From Apostichopus japonicus (taxonomy: Eukaryota; Echinodermata; Holothuroidea; Aspidochirotida; Stichopodidae), in the NCBI RefSeq assembly GCF_037975245.1, contig NC_092573.1, forward strand, positions 7,552,501 through 7,616,500: 64,000 bases of DNA, in the 5' to 3' direction. The notes under the pieces were generated by a model. That model saw only the letters and a list, made by a program, of their open reading frames with translations. It did not search any database and was not told where the DNA came from. Each line of letters begins with the position of its first letter. Within the stretch, counting starts at the first letter, position 1. The translations under genes and the position numbers were made by a program. Shown here one piece after another: positions 10,891 through 21,858 of this stretch.

Positions 10891-11880
10891 ACATATTAAA
10901 GTGACAATTGAATATGTCGGTTTTAAGTTGACGTTGATGCTGGAATTGTTGCTAACATTCCTCAAAATAACCGGGAGAGCATTCCAGAGTGCTGGGGGCA
11001 GCAATACTGAAAGCACGTTTACTGTAAACAATTCCTTAACATTTATTCACCGAGGCAGTAATAACTGGTTTGAACTTCTCGTAATACGCACATTTTCTTT
11101 AATCGTTAAAGACCTGACCAGGTAATCTGGGGCTCCACCATAAACACAGCGATGAACCAAGGGTTAACATTTTAAAATCAATACGCGATTTAACCTGGAG
11201 CCAATGCAATTCCTTAAGTATTGGGGTCGCAGGATCATACCTGTTACAGCAGGTGATTATTTTAGAAGCCATGTTCTGGATTTTCCGAAGGCGATTTAAG
11301 GTATATAAGTCGGCAGCCCAACAAATAAGGAATTGCAGAAATCTAGCCTAGAAGTCCCAGTGGCCGTCTCAGTAAGGTAAGAACGGATGGAGTTTATATG
11401 CCTTAAGCTAATATAACAAGACTTCATGACATATGAGTTGTGGGTATCATAGACAAAATTGGAAATGAAAACGAAAACCAAGATTTCTGGCATGATCTGA
11501 AGGACCAACCACTGTGCCACAAAGGTTAAGGGTTATGTCAGGCACAGGATTTCGTCTGGATTTTGGAGAAAGAACCAAGAATTCAGTCTTATCTTTGTTA
11601 AGTTTATGTCTATTTCTGATCATCCAATTTCTGATATCAGGAAAAGTAGACTGCAGGAGATCTGTTTTGCAGGAGATATCAGAAGGATTGTGCAAATTAA
11701 CAGTAGTTCAAATTTGGGTGTCATCGGCATATACATGGAAATCGACATTGGATATGCCATCAAGTAAATCACAAAGTATAAAGTAGAGGGCCTAGAACAC
11801 TGCCTTGTGGAACCCCACATCTCAAATCATAAACAACTGAAACGGCCCACATCCATCAGACAATGACTGCATTTAGGATT
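10890..11880 (-). mobile_element. Decayed CR1/L2-like LINE reverse transcriptase fragment
   Basis: Minus-strand blocks in several frames: a GVPQGSVLGPLLYTL-like block (about 11780-11820), HVYADDTQI (about 11705-11740), DIRNWMIRNRHKLNKDKTEFLVLSP (about 11570-11640), then C-terminal blocks ending LPPALWNALPVILRNV (about 10970-11000). At least four frameshifts or stops separate them. The 5' two thirds are missing and the end merges with the tRNA-like/hammerhead unit. Confidence 0.8.
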
Positions 11881-11964
11881 AGGATGGGACATCGAACTTG
11901 TGAAATATCCTCTGAATATCTATATGCATAGGATGTCATTTTCTTATCGTGTGCAATGCGACTT

Positions 11965-12130
11965 CCACACTTTACTTAAGTCGATGGTCGTGTGTCCAAA
12001 CGGTAAAACAATGTTAACAATGCGTTTCCAAACACTTTACTTAATTCGATTGTCGTATGTCGTAATGGTAAAATAATGGTATGCGTGTTCTATAGTTTAC
12101 TTAAGTCGATGGTAGTATGCCCTGATGGCA
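11965..12130. repeat. Short tandem repeat, about 70-bp unit, three copies
   Basis: The theme (CA)TTTACTTAAGTCGATGGTCGT...GGTAAAACAATG occurs three times. A fourth diverged copy lies at about 12905-12970 (GACTTCAGTCGATGGTCG...GGTCAAACAATGG). No coding content. Confidence 0.65.
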
Positions 12131-15100
12131 ATCCATGGTGTTGCAGATCTCATCTTCTCCATGACGGAAGTGATTGTTGGGTTACTTCTGAATGCTTCTA
12201 TAGTTGCCATGCATCTTTGTTAATAGGCTTGAATCCAGTTTTTAACATAATAGTTTAATTTATAGTTTTGTGGAGAACGATATTACCTAACCATCACTAT
12301 TCTTTCATACAAGGCATCAAATTTCGGCCAATTTCACCACTGACTGGCATTGTCTTTTCAACCTAACCCTCAACATGCATAATATTTGTCTCAGCATTCT
12401 CTACACAGTATCGTACCGCTTAATTGCTCCTTTTTTTATATACCTGATGACAAGCAGAAAATGGCTGAACACGAGTTTTAGGTTTTTCGACCTTTGACCT
12501 CTGATGTAAGACCTATTATTATAGGTTAAATGATCAGGCACCTATACCCACCAATTTTGAACTTGCTCGGACTTACAATGTAGGGGAGTTCGCGACACCT
12601 TTTCGAACATTTTAAAACAAATTGATATTTGAACTCAATTGACCTTTGTCCAAAATCTGCACTATTTTAAATTCGTCTCATAATTCTTTACATATCGTAC
12701 GCGTGTGTTTTAATGCCTGTTTCCTACATGTTGGCCAGCAGAAAATGGTTAAACACCATTTTTTTTGTATTTTTTTTTTAACTCTGACTTTTGACGTCAT
12801 CAATCACGAAGGCATGAGTTTACATTGTCAGGCGCCTACCCACCAAGTTTGAAAACATCCCCCTATACATAACATGTAGGTATATGAGATAAAAATGCGT
12901 CTTCAAACATTTGACTTCAGTCGATGGTCGAATACCTAATGGTCAAACAATGGTAACCGTAATGCGTGTTCTACATTGTGTGATATTAATGATTTACATT
13001 CTTTGGTCCCTATACTGAAAACATCAGATTTGGCTTAAATTAGCTGACAACCGAAACTCGGTGTGAGCTAATACTTTGTACAATGATACCCTATGGCTCA
13101 GGGATGATGGTCACTGTTGTTTTTTGTAATTTTAACATATGTCAATGAAATTGATAGAGCCTAACTACTTATAAACTCTAACTTAACTTTCGTCCCGAGT
13201 ACTACGAACACAGGATTGTCGGGAAGCAATTAGCAGAAATTGCAGAGTACAATGATTATACGATGACGAAAAATAATTATAATTTATAAAATTTTTGCTT
13301 TATACATAAATTATAATATAAAAAAAAAATCCCTTGATCAAAGAATCGTCGACCAAAAATATGATGTTCTATATCTTAAATGAGTGATTTGCTAATATTA
13401 CAAACTCAAAACAAAGCTTTATATATAGTTTTATCAGATTCATTACAAAGCACGCACAGACTATATGTTTGCTGGTTATTTGTGTAGTTCACAAGATGGA
13501 TGCCTTTCTTCGATGTAGGATTTTACCAGCGACACGAAAGGCTATAATTTCGTGTCAGATGTGGAATTAATTATTATCGCAGAGTAATGATCTTGTTTGG
13601 TTTTATACCAATAAATTCTTTGACATAAAATGTTTATTTCGCAGGGTTAATGCCGTAAGTGATAGTGGCATATAGTCCAGTCCAGTAGAAGTAAGTTGTT
13701 AGCAGTGTAATTGTCATAGATGATATGAGATTGTCGGTAATCTGCACACATATTACAAGCATGCTACTTAAAGGTAGTTAGTTTAGGCCCCACATTATAA
13801 GCACACTTTAAGTGCTAGAAGTTTTCAAAAAGTACTTTCCTGGAGGTCTTTACTCTCCAAATTGAGCTCAGACATTTTTAAGGAACACACAAGATGAATG
13901 GATGTACCATAACAACTCCCTGGTCCCAGTGAGCAAAAATATATTGTTTCTTCCAGGTTTACACTCAATTGTATGTGAAAAATTATTTGTCTTGACCTTG
14001 ACGAATGGTCTTTCCAATGAGCACAGCAAACGACTTTTCCTCCAACACTAATGAGATACTCACCTCGTGAGAAATACCTGAACTGGCGTTTGCATATTGG
14101 ACACACACCTCTGGCAATAAAGAATGATAATAGTAGAAAAATTGAGGTATTACGTTTGGGAGTTGTATAGTTTTTGGTAAGATTGGATTTGATGAAACGG
14201 ATGAGAAAAAAATAACACAGTTGAAAAAATAGCAGCACAATCTAAAGCATTACATTGAAGAGCCACGTCAACTTTCAACAAATTGAAATGAATGTAATGG
14301 ATTGAAGAAACCCATTCGCTTCAAATATGAAGTAAGCCTCGTCTTTAATTTCATTAAAAAATATCACCTTTTCTTCACTTTTGCACATGAAAGATAATAA
14401 GACCAAACTATAAGCAACTATACATTGTTACGTCAATGGAACTACTATTCAAGCAAAAATGAAATTTGAAGTTGTCTTGGTTATAGGCTATTCATGTTAT
14501 TTATACAATTAAGTACATTCTTTCTGTACGCCAGATCTTCCCCACTTCTTTCTCGTTCATAACAATGTCTCTCGTTCATAACCTTTGGTGCGAACATTTT
14601 GCCAAGTTTGTGCACAAAACAGTCGGCAACGTCAGTTTCATGTACACACGTATAATGACAAACATACATTTGTATGGATCATTGTATAGCATTGAAGGAA
14701 ATGATATAGTCTTCTTAATATAATATTGTTGTTTTACGGAACTTCAAGTGTCAATCACTGAATCAAAGTTATCTCATTAAGAGAAAGCTCGCTTTATGCC
14801 TAGTACGGTAAGTAAAGAAATCCTTCTGAGAAGCAGATTAGACCGTACTAAAAAAAAAAGAAGTAAAAATGCCTATCCAGTATCATATATCATGACTATT
14901 CGGGTTATTTTTCTTCACAATTTTTACATCTAATTGTTTGCTATCACTATGAACTAAAGCATCTAAATATCCATTGCTAACATATATACTTCCTTTCCAA
15001 TTAGGAAGGTGTCACCTTTTCATCAGATAAAGTTAACAGTGTTTGTCATCTTTGATTTATTGCCATGTTTTTCTATCTAGATTGGTCCAACACACAAGTT

Positions 15101-15176
15101 CATCACCCAGGCTATAGTTGTCATTCCTATGAACAATGGACTCGGAATTAACCATAACAGTTTATGAATCTGAATA
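12131..15176. other. Non-coding stretch; one weak candidate exon
   Basis: No clear gene. On the minus strand 14064-14110 is a 47-base segment bounded by TTGCCAG and GTGAGT. It would read GVCPICKRQFRYFSR, reminiscent of a zinc-binding CxxC fragment, but no partner exon was found. An AT-rich imperfect hairpin lies near 13270-13325 (AATTATAATTTATAA / TTATAATATAA). Confidence 0.3.
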
Positions 15177-15184
15177 TGAACATC

Positions 15185-16268
15185 CAGGCGCGGCGGAACG
15201 GAAAAATTATTGGGGGGGCTAATGTGTGGAGACTATCTAAGCGGAGCGCCACCATCGGTTGGCGCGGAGCGTACAAGAAAATTTTGGGTTTTTTCAAACC
15301 CCCAGATGGCCGGAAACGGCACTTTCCGAGTGTTTTATGCTGCGAATACCTAGCCCTAAAATATGGGTCTCAAGCCTGCAATTTCTCAGATTGCACGTAA
15401 AAGTCTGTAAAAACATTGTAATTTGTATATTCGATGGTTTTTTAAGAGAGTAGCTATTACTCGTAGTGTACTCGCAAAGATGTTTTTGAGTGTAGTAAGG
15501 GCAGTGGCGGAGCTAGAGTATTGGTCAGGGAGGGCAAGAATGGTCTGTAGGGGCGCTTTCGACGCTATCTAAGCGGAGCGCCACCACAGGTTGGCGCGGA
15601 GCGTACAGAAAATTTTTGAGTAAAGATACTCCCTAGATTGCAGGAAATGACCCTTTCCGGGGCCTTGCTAATTTGCAGATAAACGGAGAATAAATAGGTG
15701 TCGTCGCCATTTTGTCGGAAAATTACACCAACAGAATATGACAAATGTCAATAGGTATATGAGAGCGCAATAAAATAGTCAAAAATCGCGAATAAGTAAA
15801 AAGTAGTGAAAAGCTGAAAAGGGCGCCAGCAGTCCATTTGAGTCCGTCAGGGGGGGGGGGGGCATCCGCCCCCTGACTGTATATATGGACGCTCCGCCAT
15901 TAAGTAAGGGGATGTTGGAGAACTGGCTGAAATGAGGCAAGTCATTGGCCTAAGATGAAGTTGTGTTACGCTTATCGGTACTCACACTCACTGCTTCCAC
16001 TTTTCTCTGGGCGTGAAGACGCGGTTGGGGTGACAATGTGGTCTATAGCCAGGGGACGGGCCGAGGGTCCCCCAGCAATTACTAAAATTATTACACCTAT
16101 AGAGTATACGTGTGCATCGGACAGATCGACAAGTATGCATTGAAAAATGGGCAGATGCACGTTTCGGAGCCTTGGTAAATATTGGGGGGGCTTATCATGC
16201 ATTTGCCCCCTCAACTTTTTTATTGGGGGGGCTGAGCCCCCCCAAGCCCCCCGGTTCCGCCGCCACTG
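15185..16268. mobile_element. hAT-type non-autonomous transposon with 8-bp TSD (outer element)
   Basis: Ends are CAGGCGCGGCGGAAC on the left and the complement of CAGTGGCGGCGGAACC on the right. They are flanked by the perfect 8-bp duplication TGAACATC (15177-15184 and 16269-16276). An 8-bp target duplication with CAG-type ends fits the hAT superfamily. No transposase ORF is seen. Inside are a hairpin module (about 15231-15285), G/C-homopolymer-rich subterminal blocks, and a second complete element at 15502-15902. Confidence 0.85.
15502..15902. mobile_element. hAT-type MITE nested inside the 15185-16268 element
   Basis: Left end CAGTGGCGGAGC; right end reads TAATGGCGGAGCG on the complement. 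Perfect 8-bp target duplication AGTAAGGG at 15494-15501 and 15903-15910. Length 401 bp, no ORF. It carries its own copy of the hairpin module (about 15566-15610) and a 13-G run near 15851. Because it interrupts the outer element, it is the younger insertion. Confidence 0.85.
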
Positions 16269-16276
16269 TGAACATC

Positions 16277-17790
16277 CCGTAATGTGTGACCATTTCCTTG
16301 TTGATGTTTGAATGAAAACGATTGCTTGAGCTCAACGTGTTTGTTTAAAAGGTAATTCTAACTAGATGATATATGCTTCAGAAAACTGCACAAAAAAATG
16401 TTGCCGCGCAAAATGTGTAAAATTAGACTTTGTATCTCTATCACAGTATACTGAAACATTTGCTCTATTATGAGGGTACATTAAATATTCTAAATACAAT
16501 GTAATAAGGAAATAAACCGATTCTATGTCTTGGCCAACACGTATATCAAATACTTGCAAACCGTGTGACGTTAATATACTTTGTTCTATACCTCATCCAG
16601 AAAGAGGGACAAATGTTTCATGGTAAATATTTGACTAGTTCATAAGTAACTAATATAATAATTTAGCATTTGAATTCTGAGCTATACCAAACCAAACAAA
16701 GATGACATTTGTCTTCTTATCTTATCGCTAAGTATACTTACTATAGAACCCTCCACCCGAACCTATAACAAAAAAAGTTGCATAGTGATATTATGAACAA
16801 CATCTGAAATTATTTTGGGGCTTTTCCACGATAGCATATTTAGAGAAATAGAAAATATTATTCCAGGAATAGTAGGTGTTAGTAATTGGCTCCCATTTAC
16901 AAACGGCTTTAGGGCATTGAACTTTGTCTATCAATAACTTATCAGGACGAGGGTATGTTTACTGACGGATTATGTTATCATTTTGACGTTCATTGCGCCT
17001 TATAGTTTCTATTCTTCTCCCTAGGAAGGGCTGTAGTCATTCCCTAATAAATAGTAATGGTAAAGGTCTTGGTTAAATTAAACTTACTATAGTAAATGAA
17101 GAAGCCTTTACTAGGTACGCCTTTTCTTTCTCAGTAGCTCCGACTATAAACACTCTTATTATCAGTTTTAATATATGAGTTACTTAAGCCGCATTGATGA
17201 GGAGGGCGGCAATTAAAATCTGACCCTGCGCTATACATACATCGTGTACAAATGAAGTACAGGCTCTGAGCTTGGATGCCTGTGAAATGCCGAAAATCCG
17301 GACCTGCTGTGAGAAGGGAGGGTACTGCAGTATGTTGCCTTGGTCTGAGGTTGACAGGTTAGGAGCTGACGAAATGTGAGAATGTGAGGGTCCGCAGGCA
17401 CCATACCTGCCTATATTTGTGGACCCATATATTAACCCTGTTGTGTAGGGGGTGCAGAGGTCATTTGAGGTCAGATGCTTGTAGGAACACATGGCGAATG
17501 TTCACACCTGCATACTGAGTCCTACTCGATGTGTGATCAAACTTTGGATTGCATGGTGAGATCCCTGATAGGAGCCAATAACGATGCTGGAACCTGTTAC
17601 ATCTTAATAGATAATGGGAGAAAACGAGAAGGACAAGAAAGGAGTCGGGGGTCATGCACACATTACTTCAACAAATGTAGGTTTTATTGATAGGGTTAGG
17701 CATAATATCGACAGCATGTGGTTCATATCCTCTGCAAAATTCTGCGCGTTTTTAAAATCATTACCTCAAAAATAGCAATTTCTGGAGATA
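16277..17790. other. Non-coding stretch
   Basis: Two modest minus-strand open frames (17184-17492 and 17461-17661) have no recognised domain. I see no conserved repeats, RNA genes or splice-supported exons. Confidence 0.35.
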
Positions 17791-17799
17791 TCTTCAGAT

Positions 17800-18017
17800 C
17801 GAATTTAGCATCAAATGTGGCACCATTTTGCATCTAGCCCATCCTCCGTATGCGAAAATTTTCCAAAGGGGAGGGGGGGGCACCCCCTCCCCTTAGATGC
17901 CCCCTCCCCTTAGACCCCTCCCCCAGGACGGCGATCCGTATCCACCTAAGTGCCCCCATCAAATGCTGGTGCCCCCCTGTGCCCCCCCATTCTGAAAAGT
18001 CTGGTGACGCCACTGTT
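17800..18017. mobile_element. Partial G-rich hAT-like element, right end only
   Basis: The end reads TCTGGTGACGCCACTG, the complement of CAGTGGCGTCACCAGA, the same type of terminus as the TSD-verified elements nearby. Its interior CCCCCTCCCCTTAGA blocks match the complement of about 25605-25655. A left terminus and target duplication could not be found, so it is probably truncated. Confidence 0.5.
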
Positions 18018-18083
18018 ACTGTAAAGTGATAGTGGAGTGACATTTTAGACTATATATATGCTTTCGTAAAATCGACGTATACT

Positions 18084-18170
18084 GTAGCCACTCATCCTAC
18101 TTGGTGGCGCTTTGCTTGTACGGCAAGAAAGTACCGACGCGGAATACAAACACTACGTCTTTGGTATAAT

Positions 18171-18231
<61 letters not shown>

Positions 18232-18486
18232 GAATTACACCTGGCATCATGCAGGCCATTTCACCTGCCCACTTCTGTTCTCAAAGCTAAACTTTCTTCT
18301 TGTCGTCGTATAAGTTTACAACGCAGCATCAGGTCAATACTTTCGATGTATTAAAAACATAGAAATTGAAATAGGAAATACGACGTCATGCGACATATTC
18401 TGAAGCCACCTATCCTACTGGTGACGCTTTGCTTGTACGGCAAGAAAGTACCGACACGTAATACAAACACTACGTCTTTGACAAAA
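18084..18486. repeat. Direct repeat of about 85 bp flanking a (TA)n tract
   Basis: The segment GCTTTGCTTGTACGGCAAG...ACAAACACTACGTCTTTG occurs at about 18084-18170 and again at about 18400-18486 with few differences. Between them is a (TA)n microsatellite (18170-18229) and about 170 bp of unique DNA. This could be a tandem duplication split by microsatellite growth, or the ends of a small element. Confidence 0.75.
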
Positions 18487-19050
18487 CTCAAGTGATACAG
18501 TTGACATAAATCACTCGAAATTGGTGATATCGTGTGCCGCATTTGGGTGCCAAAATCGTCAAAAATATGGCAGTGGACAGATAATTCTTAGGAAGCGATA
18601 ATAGAAGCAATTACAAAGGAATCTAATTATTTTACTAGTGTCGTCTGCTCAGCTGCTGTATTGTTATTCACTGGACCCTGGATATAGTTAGCATAGGCAT
18701 TTCCTTTCGGATGCGATATGACTAAAGCCTGATGACAAACATTATACCCAGGCACATTTTACTGAAAACTATATCCCTAACGATAGATCCACATGCCAGC
18801 ATAACATGGAATGACGGTTATGATGTCCTGGGCTTATCACTAACAATTCAATACTAGGGAAATAGGGTACTGTCCACTTTGCAACATTAAACTGAGAACT
18901 GAATGCACAGACTTATATGGAAGTATTACACAAAAGTAGGTGTGTGTGGGAAGGGGGTCGGGGGGGGGAGGGTTGCTTTTTCACGGCATTTCTAGTGACA
19001 ACTATGACACTATTTGAGTGAAGCACTAATATAATAAAAGAAAGAAAACA
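18487..19050. other. Non-coding stretch
   Basis: No recognised gene; contains short G runs near 18955-18972. It ends at the Penelope-like 3' tail. Confidence 0.4.
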
Positions 19051-19123
19051 AAATAAAATAAAACTGTTAGCAACTGCTTATCCACTAAAGAGCCTGTGTA
19101 GGAGAATGTGTAAAAGTAAGTTG

Positions 19124-19162
19124 GCCTGACGTTTCGATCCTAGCAGGATCTTCTTCACAAGC
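19124..19162 (-). ncRNA. Hammerhead-like ribozyme motif in Penelope-like 3' end
   Basis: Minus strand: stem I GCTT/AGGC (one G-U pair), a core TGAAGA that fits CUGANGA except for its first base, stem II GATCC/GGATC with a short loop, GAAA, the palindrome ACGT in place of stem III, and a GTC triplet before AGGC. The order and stems match the minimal hammerheads reported for Penelope-like elements. The altered core base suggests this copy is inactive. Confidence 0.6.
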
Positions 19163-19488
19163 TAAATGACAAGTAACAGTAACAGAAAGTACAAAAACAC
19201 ACAATGAATACAGACAGGTTAATGAGCATGGTGAACACAAAGATATAGATGTAAGGGTATTAGTAGACGAGGTGTGGAGAGAAGAAATAAGGAAACCAAC
19301 AGGGGAAGAGGAGAGGTAGGAGATAAACAGTGGAGGGACAGAGAGAGGATTAAGGGAAGGGGGAGGGAATAAACTGGAGAAGGACAAAGACAGAAAGGTG
19401 TGGAGAAAAAAGAGTGAAAGAGAGCTATGAGAAGAAGAGTGATGGGGGGGGGGGGCAAGGGGAGAAGGAGGCGGGAGAGAAGAAAAAG

Positions 19489-19671
19489 TTAGCCATGTCC
19501 TTCCTGAATGTTGAGCCCATGAGGTTGAATGGTGCGAAGGCGTTGCATCCACAGCCTCTCTCTGCTGATTCGTACTAGGTCAGGACGGCTACCTAAGGAT
19601 TCAATCCCCTGTAGGGACATGTCGTTAATAGTATGGTTGGGAAGGTTAAGGTGTTCTCCAACTGGGGTCAA
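19489..19671 (-). pseudogene. GIY-YIG endonuclease C-terminus of a Penelope-like element
   Basis: Reads PVGEHLNLPNHTINDMSLQG, then RISRERLWMQRLRTIQPHGLN and a stop. This is the characteristic C-terminal signature (GEHxNLPxH, RxxRExxWxxRLxTxxPxGLN) of Penelope-like endonuclease domains. Just upstream (19672-19735) the equivalent of the YIGET segment is broken by stops and a frame change, so the domain is not functional. Confidence 0.75.
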
Positions 19672-19965
19672 GAAAGAAAACAGTTTGCCTTATGCCTCTC
19701 AGATACCGGACATGACACTTTCCAAACATTAAAAGTTGCACAAAACACTCCACTTACTCGAGTCATTAGAGACGATTTTTTCTTCTTCTTAAAGTTGGTT
19801 CTTAAGTCAGGAGTATAGTACTTACCACTCTGGTCGCCATAACATGTCTCTGTTGTGCAAAGTACAAAAAGCGGATAAAATCAAATTCAATTTCAAAGTT
19901 GAAGGCACAATGTATGTACAGGTGCGTATCCAGGGGGGGGCGTTGGGGGCGCGCGCCCCCCGGGT

Positions 19966-20090
19966 AAGGAAAAGAGGAGAGAAAAAAGAGAAGAAAAAAG
20001 GGAAAAGGAGGGGGAAAAAAGAAAAGGAGGAGAGGAAGGAAGGGAAACGAAAAGAAAAAGAGAGAAAATGGAGAAAAGGAGGGAGTAGAA
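19966..20090 (+). repeat. Long homopurine tract
   Basis: About 125 bases of A/G on the plus strand with only about three pyrimidine interruptions. A second, looser purine-rich tract covers about 19255-19490. The open frames read across these tracts are compositional artefacts. Confidence 0.9.
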
Positions 20091-20494
20091 GATAGCCAAG
20101 ACCTCGGGAAGAGAAAGAGGAACAGTCATAGTTAAAGCGCTGATCCCTATTATATACACATGGTAGCCAGTGACAGATCGAGGATTACGGAGGGGGTTTG
20201 CGCCTCACCCTACCCCTTACACCGACAACTCCATTTTTGACGTTTCCATTTTTCCTCTCTCACTAATGTATCTATATAAATACTATATATGGTCTATCAT
20301 AACGCGTGTGTGTGTATGGACGTCTTAAAGAATTGTACAATTGTGCTATATGGAACCAACTGTGGCTGGTCTTGAACTCGACCGAGTCGTCGGGCAACAT
20401 GACGCATTTCGGGAAGGGGGCGACCGCCCCCCCCCCCCCGAGCAAATTTTCTTTATGACATCGCTAGTAATTTCAAAATAGACAATGCTTAGAT

Positions 20495-20652
20495 GCAACT
20501 TACAAGGCCTGGGAAGTGTCATTTCCAGCGATCTGGGCGGCATTTTCGGCCAAATTTTTTCTTGTACGCTTCGCGCCAACTCATGGTGGCGCTTCGCTTA
20601 GATAGTTTGCCTACAGGCTTCGCCCCTCTCTTGGCAATTACTCGCTACACGC
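20495..20652 (-). mobile_element. hAT-like element fragment with the shared hairpin module
   Basis: On the minus strand, ACTATCTAAGCG, then GCGCCACCATGAGTTGGCGC and GCGTACAAGAAAA, match the module of the 15185 and 15502 elements. The outer end reads CTACACGCCTG (complement CAGGCGTGTAG), a hAT-like terminus. No partner end with a matching target duplication was found; about 20165-20495 is probably also repeat-derived. Confidence 0.5.
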
Positions 20653-20756
20653 CTGTTCGAATTTGTAAAGCAAAGAGCAGATATACACATCATATCAGTG
20701 AGCATTGAATGCATGTTCCACGATGAACAGCCTCAAAAACTGTCTTTGTGTGTAGT

Positions 20757-21175
20757 CAAAGGCGTAGGAGCCCAATTGGATTTGGGGGCTGTAAAGACTT
20801 GTCCGAAAAAAAGCCAACATTTTTCGCGCGCGTTCAACATATCGATGCCAATATCATATAAGCAAGCATGGGTCATTACATTGCATGGCATCGCTTACCT
20901 AACGGTCCGTGAAAGTTGCACAGTATACCGCCGGATGCTAATGTAAACAACCAAATGTCTTATGTAGATGGAGAAAAAGCATACAGATCCATTTATGTCA
21001 AAACTCTCTTTTACAGTAGTAATGTCGGCCAAGCTTAGAACCTTATTTTAATTACCAAGGAGATCATTTTTAAGCTATTCATTGATATTTATTTTTCTTT
21101 CAGTATAGGTGCCCGAAAAAATGGTTGCGGGGGGGGGGGGCTGCAGCCCCGCCTCCTACGGGACCTACGCCTATG
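20757..21175. mobile_element. hAT-type MITE with 8-bp TSD
   Basis: Left end CAAAGGCGTAGGAGCC; right end is the complement of CATAGGCGTAGG. The perfect 8-bp duplication TGTGTAGT flanks it at 20749-20756 and 21176-21183. Length 419 bp; no ORF. An 11-G run followed by CTGCAGCCCCGCC sits near the right end. Confidence 0.85.
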
Positions 21176-21719
21176 TGTGTAGTGTTCGGTTCGATATACC
21201 TGATATCGGAAATATCTGCTATTTTTCATTCCTTGCAACCAAGTTTTATAATAGCCATTATAAGAGGTTGCAATATTTCTACACCAATAAATTAACTGTG
21301 TCGGAATTTTCGAAAATTTCCTCACCAACATTCTTCATCATACTTTCCTCTACTCGTGCAATTTTGACCTGTCTGTTAGGGGTTCCAGGAGGTTTTTCTA
21401 TATTGGTTGTCCATAGACTGAATTTTGTGCAACATTATGGGTATGTTTAAAAGTGATTTTATTCACGAGAAATGTGAATTTTCAAATTCTCAACAAATAA
21501 TGGGCTTAAAACCTTGAAAAGTGGGGCTTTCGGATATTGTGGGCCGTGACGTAGAATTACCTACAAAAGCAATGATCCATAGGACATGCAATGAGGTCGA
21601 ACATGATGTGTGACTGGTGACAATCTTCAAAAAGGTTATGGATGGAAAAAAACTTTTGGGAAATACTTGATTCTCAGGCAAAAGTGCACATCTGGTTGGT
21701 CATTTTCAAGCCCGAGAAG

Positions 21720-21858
21720 TGCCATTTCCGGTGATCTGGGGGGGGGGGGGGGTATCAAAACCAGAAATTTTCTTGTACGCTCCGCGCCAACCGATGGTGG
21801 CGCTCCGCTTAGATAGTAATTCGCGCCCCCCGGGTTAGAAAATCCTGGATACGCGCCT
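21720..21858 (-). mobile_element. hAT-like element end with hairpin module
   Basis: Contains the module (complement: ACTATCTAAGCGG, GCGCCACCATCGG, TTGGCGCGGAGCG, TACAAGAAAATTT) and a 13-base G run, and ends GGATACGCGCCTG, the complement of CAGGCGCGTATCC. A similar opposite-facing end, CAGGTGCGTATCCAGG, lies at 19919. They might bound one larger composite element, but the flanking bases do not form a matching duplication. Confidence 0.5.

Larger units (their letters stand above)
19055..19735 (-). mobile_element. Penelope-like retroelement, 3' end
   Basis: On the minus strand a decayed GIY-YIG endonuclease C-terminus (19489-19735) is followed by a pyrimidine-rich 3' UTR, a hammerhead-like motif (19124-19162), and a terminal segment ending AACAGTTTTATTTTATTT. 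The last about 150 bp recur at 52708-52866 with few differences, and an inverted version lies at 43540-43665. That confirms a repeat family with a fixed 3' end. Upstream RT is missing (5' truncation). Confidence 0.7.

Noticed and set aside
19085-20159. Ser/Pro/Leu-rich and Lys/Glu-rich ORFs around 19.1-20.2 kb
   Set aside because: Translations of the homopurine tracts; compositional artefacts.
19919-21858. One large element bounded by CAGGTGCGTATCC and GGATACGCGCCTG
   Set aside because: The ends are similar in inverted orientation, but the flanking bases do not form a matching 8-bp duplication, so two separate partial insertions are equally likely.
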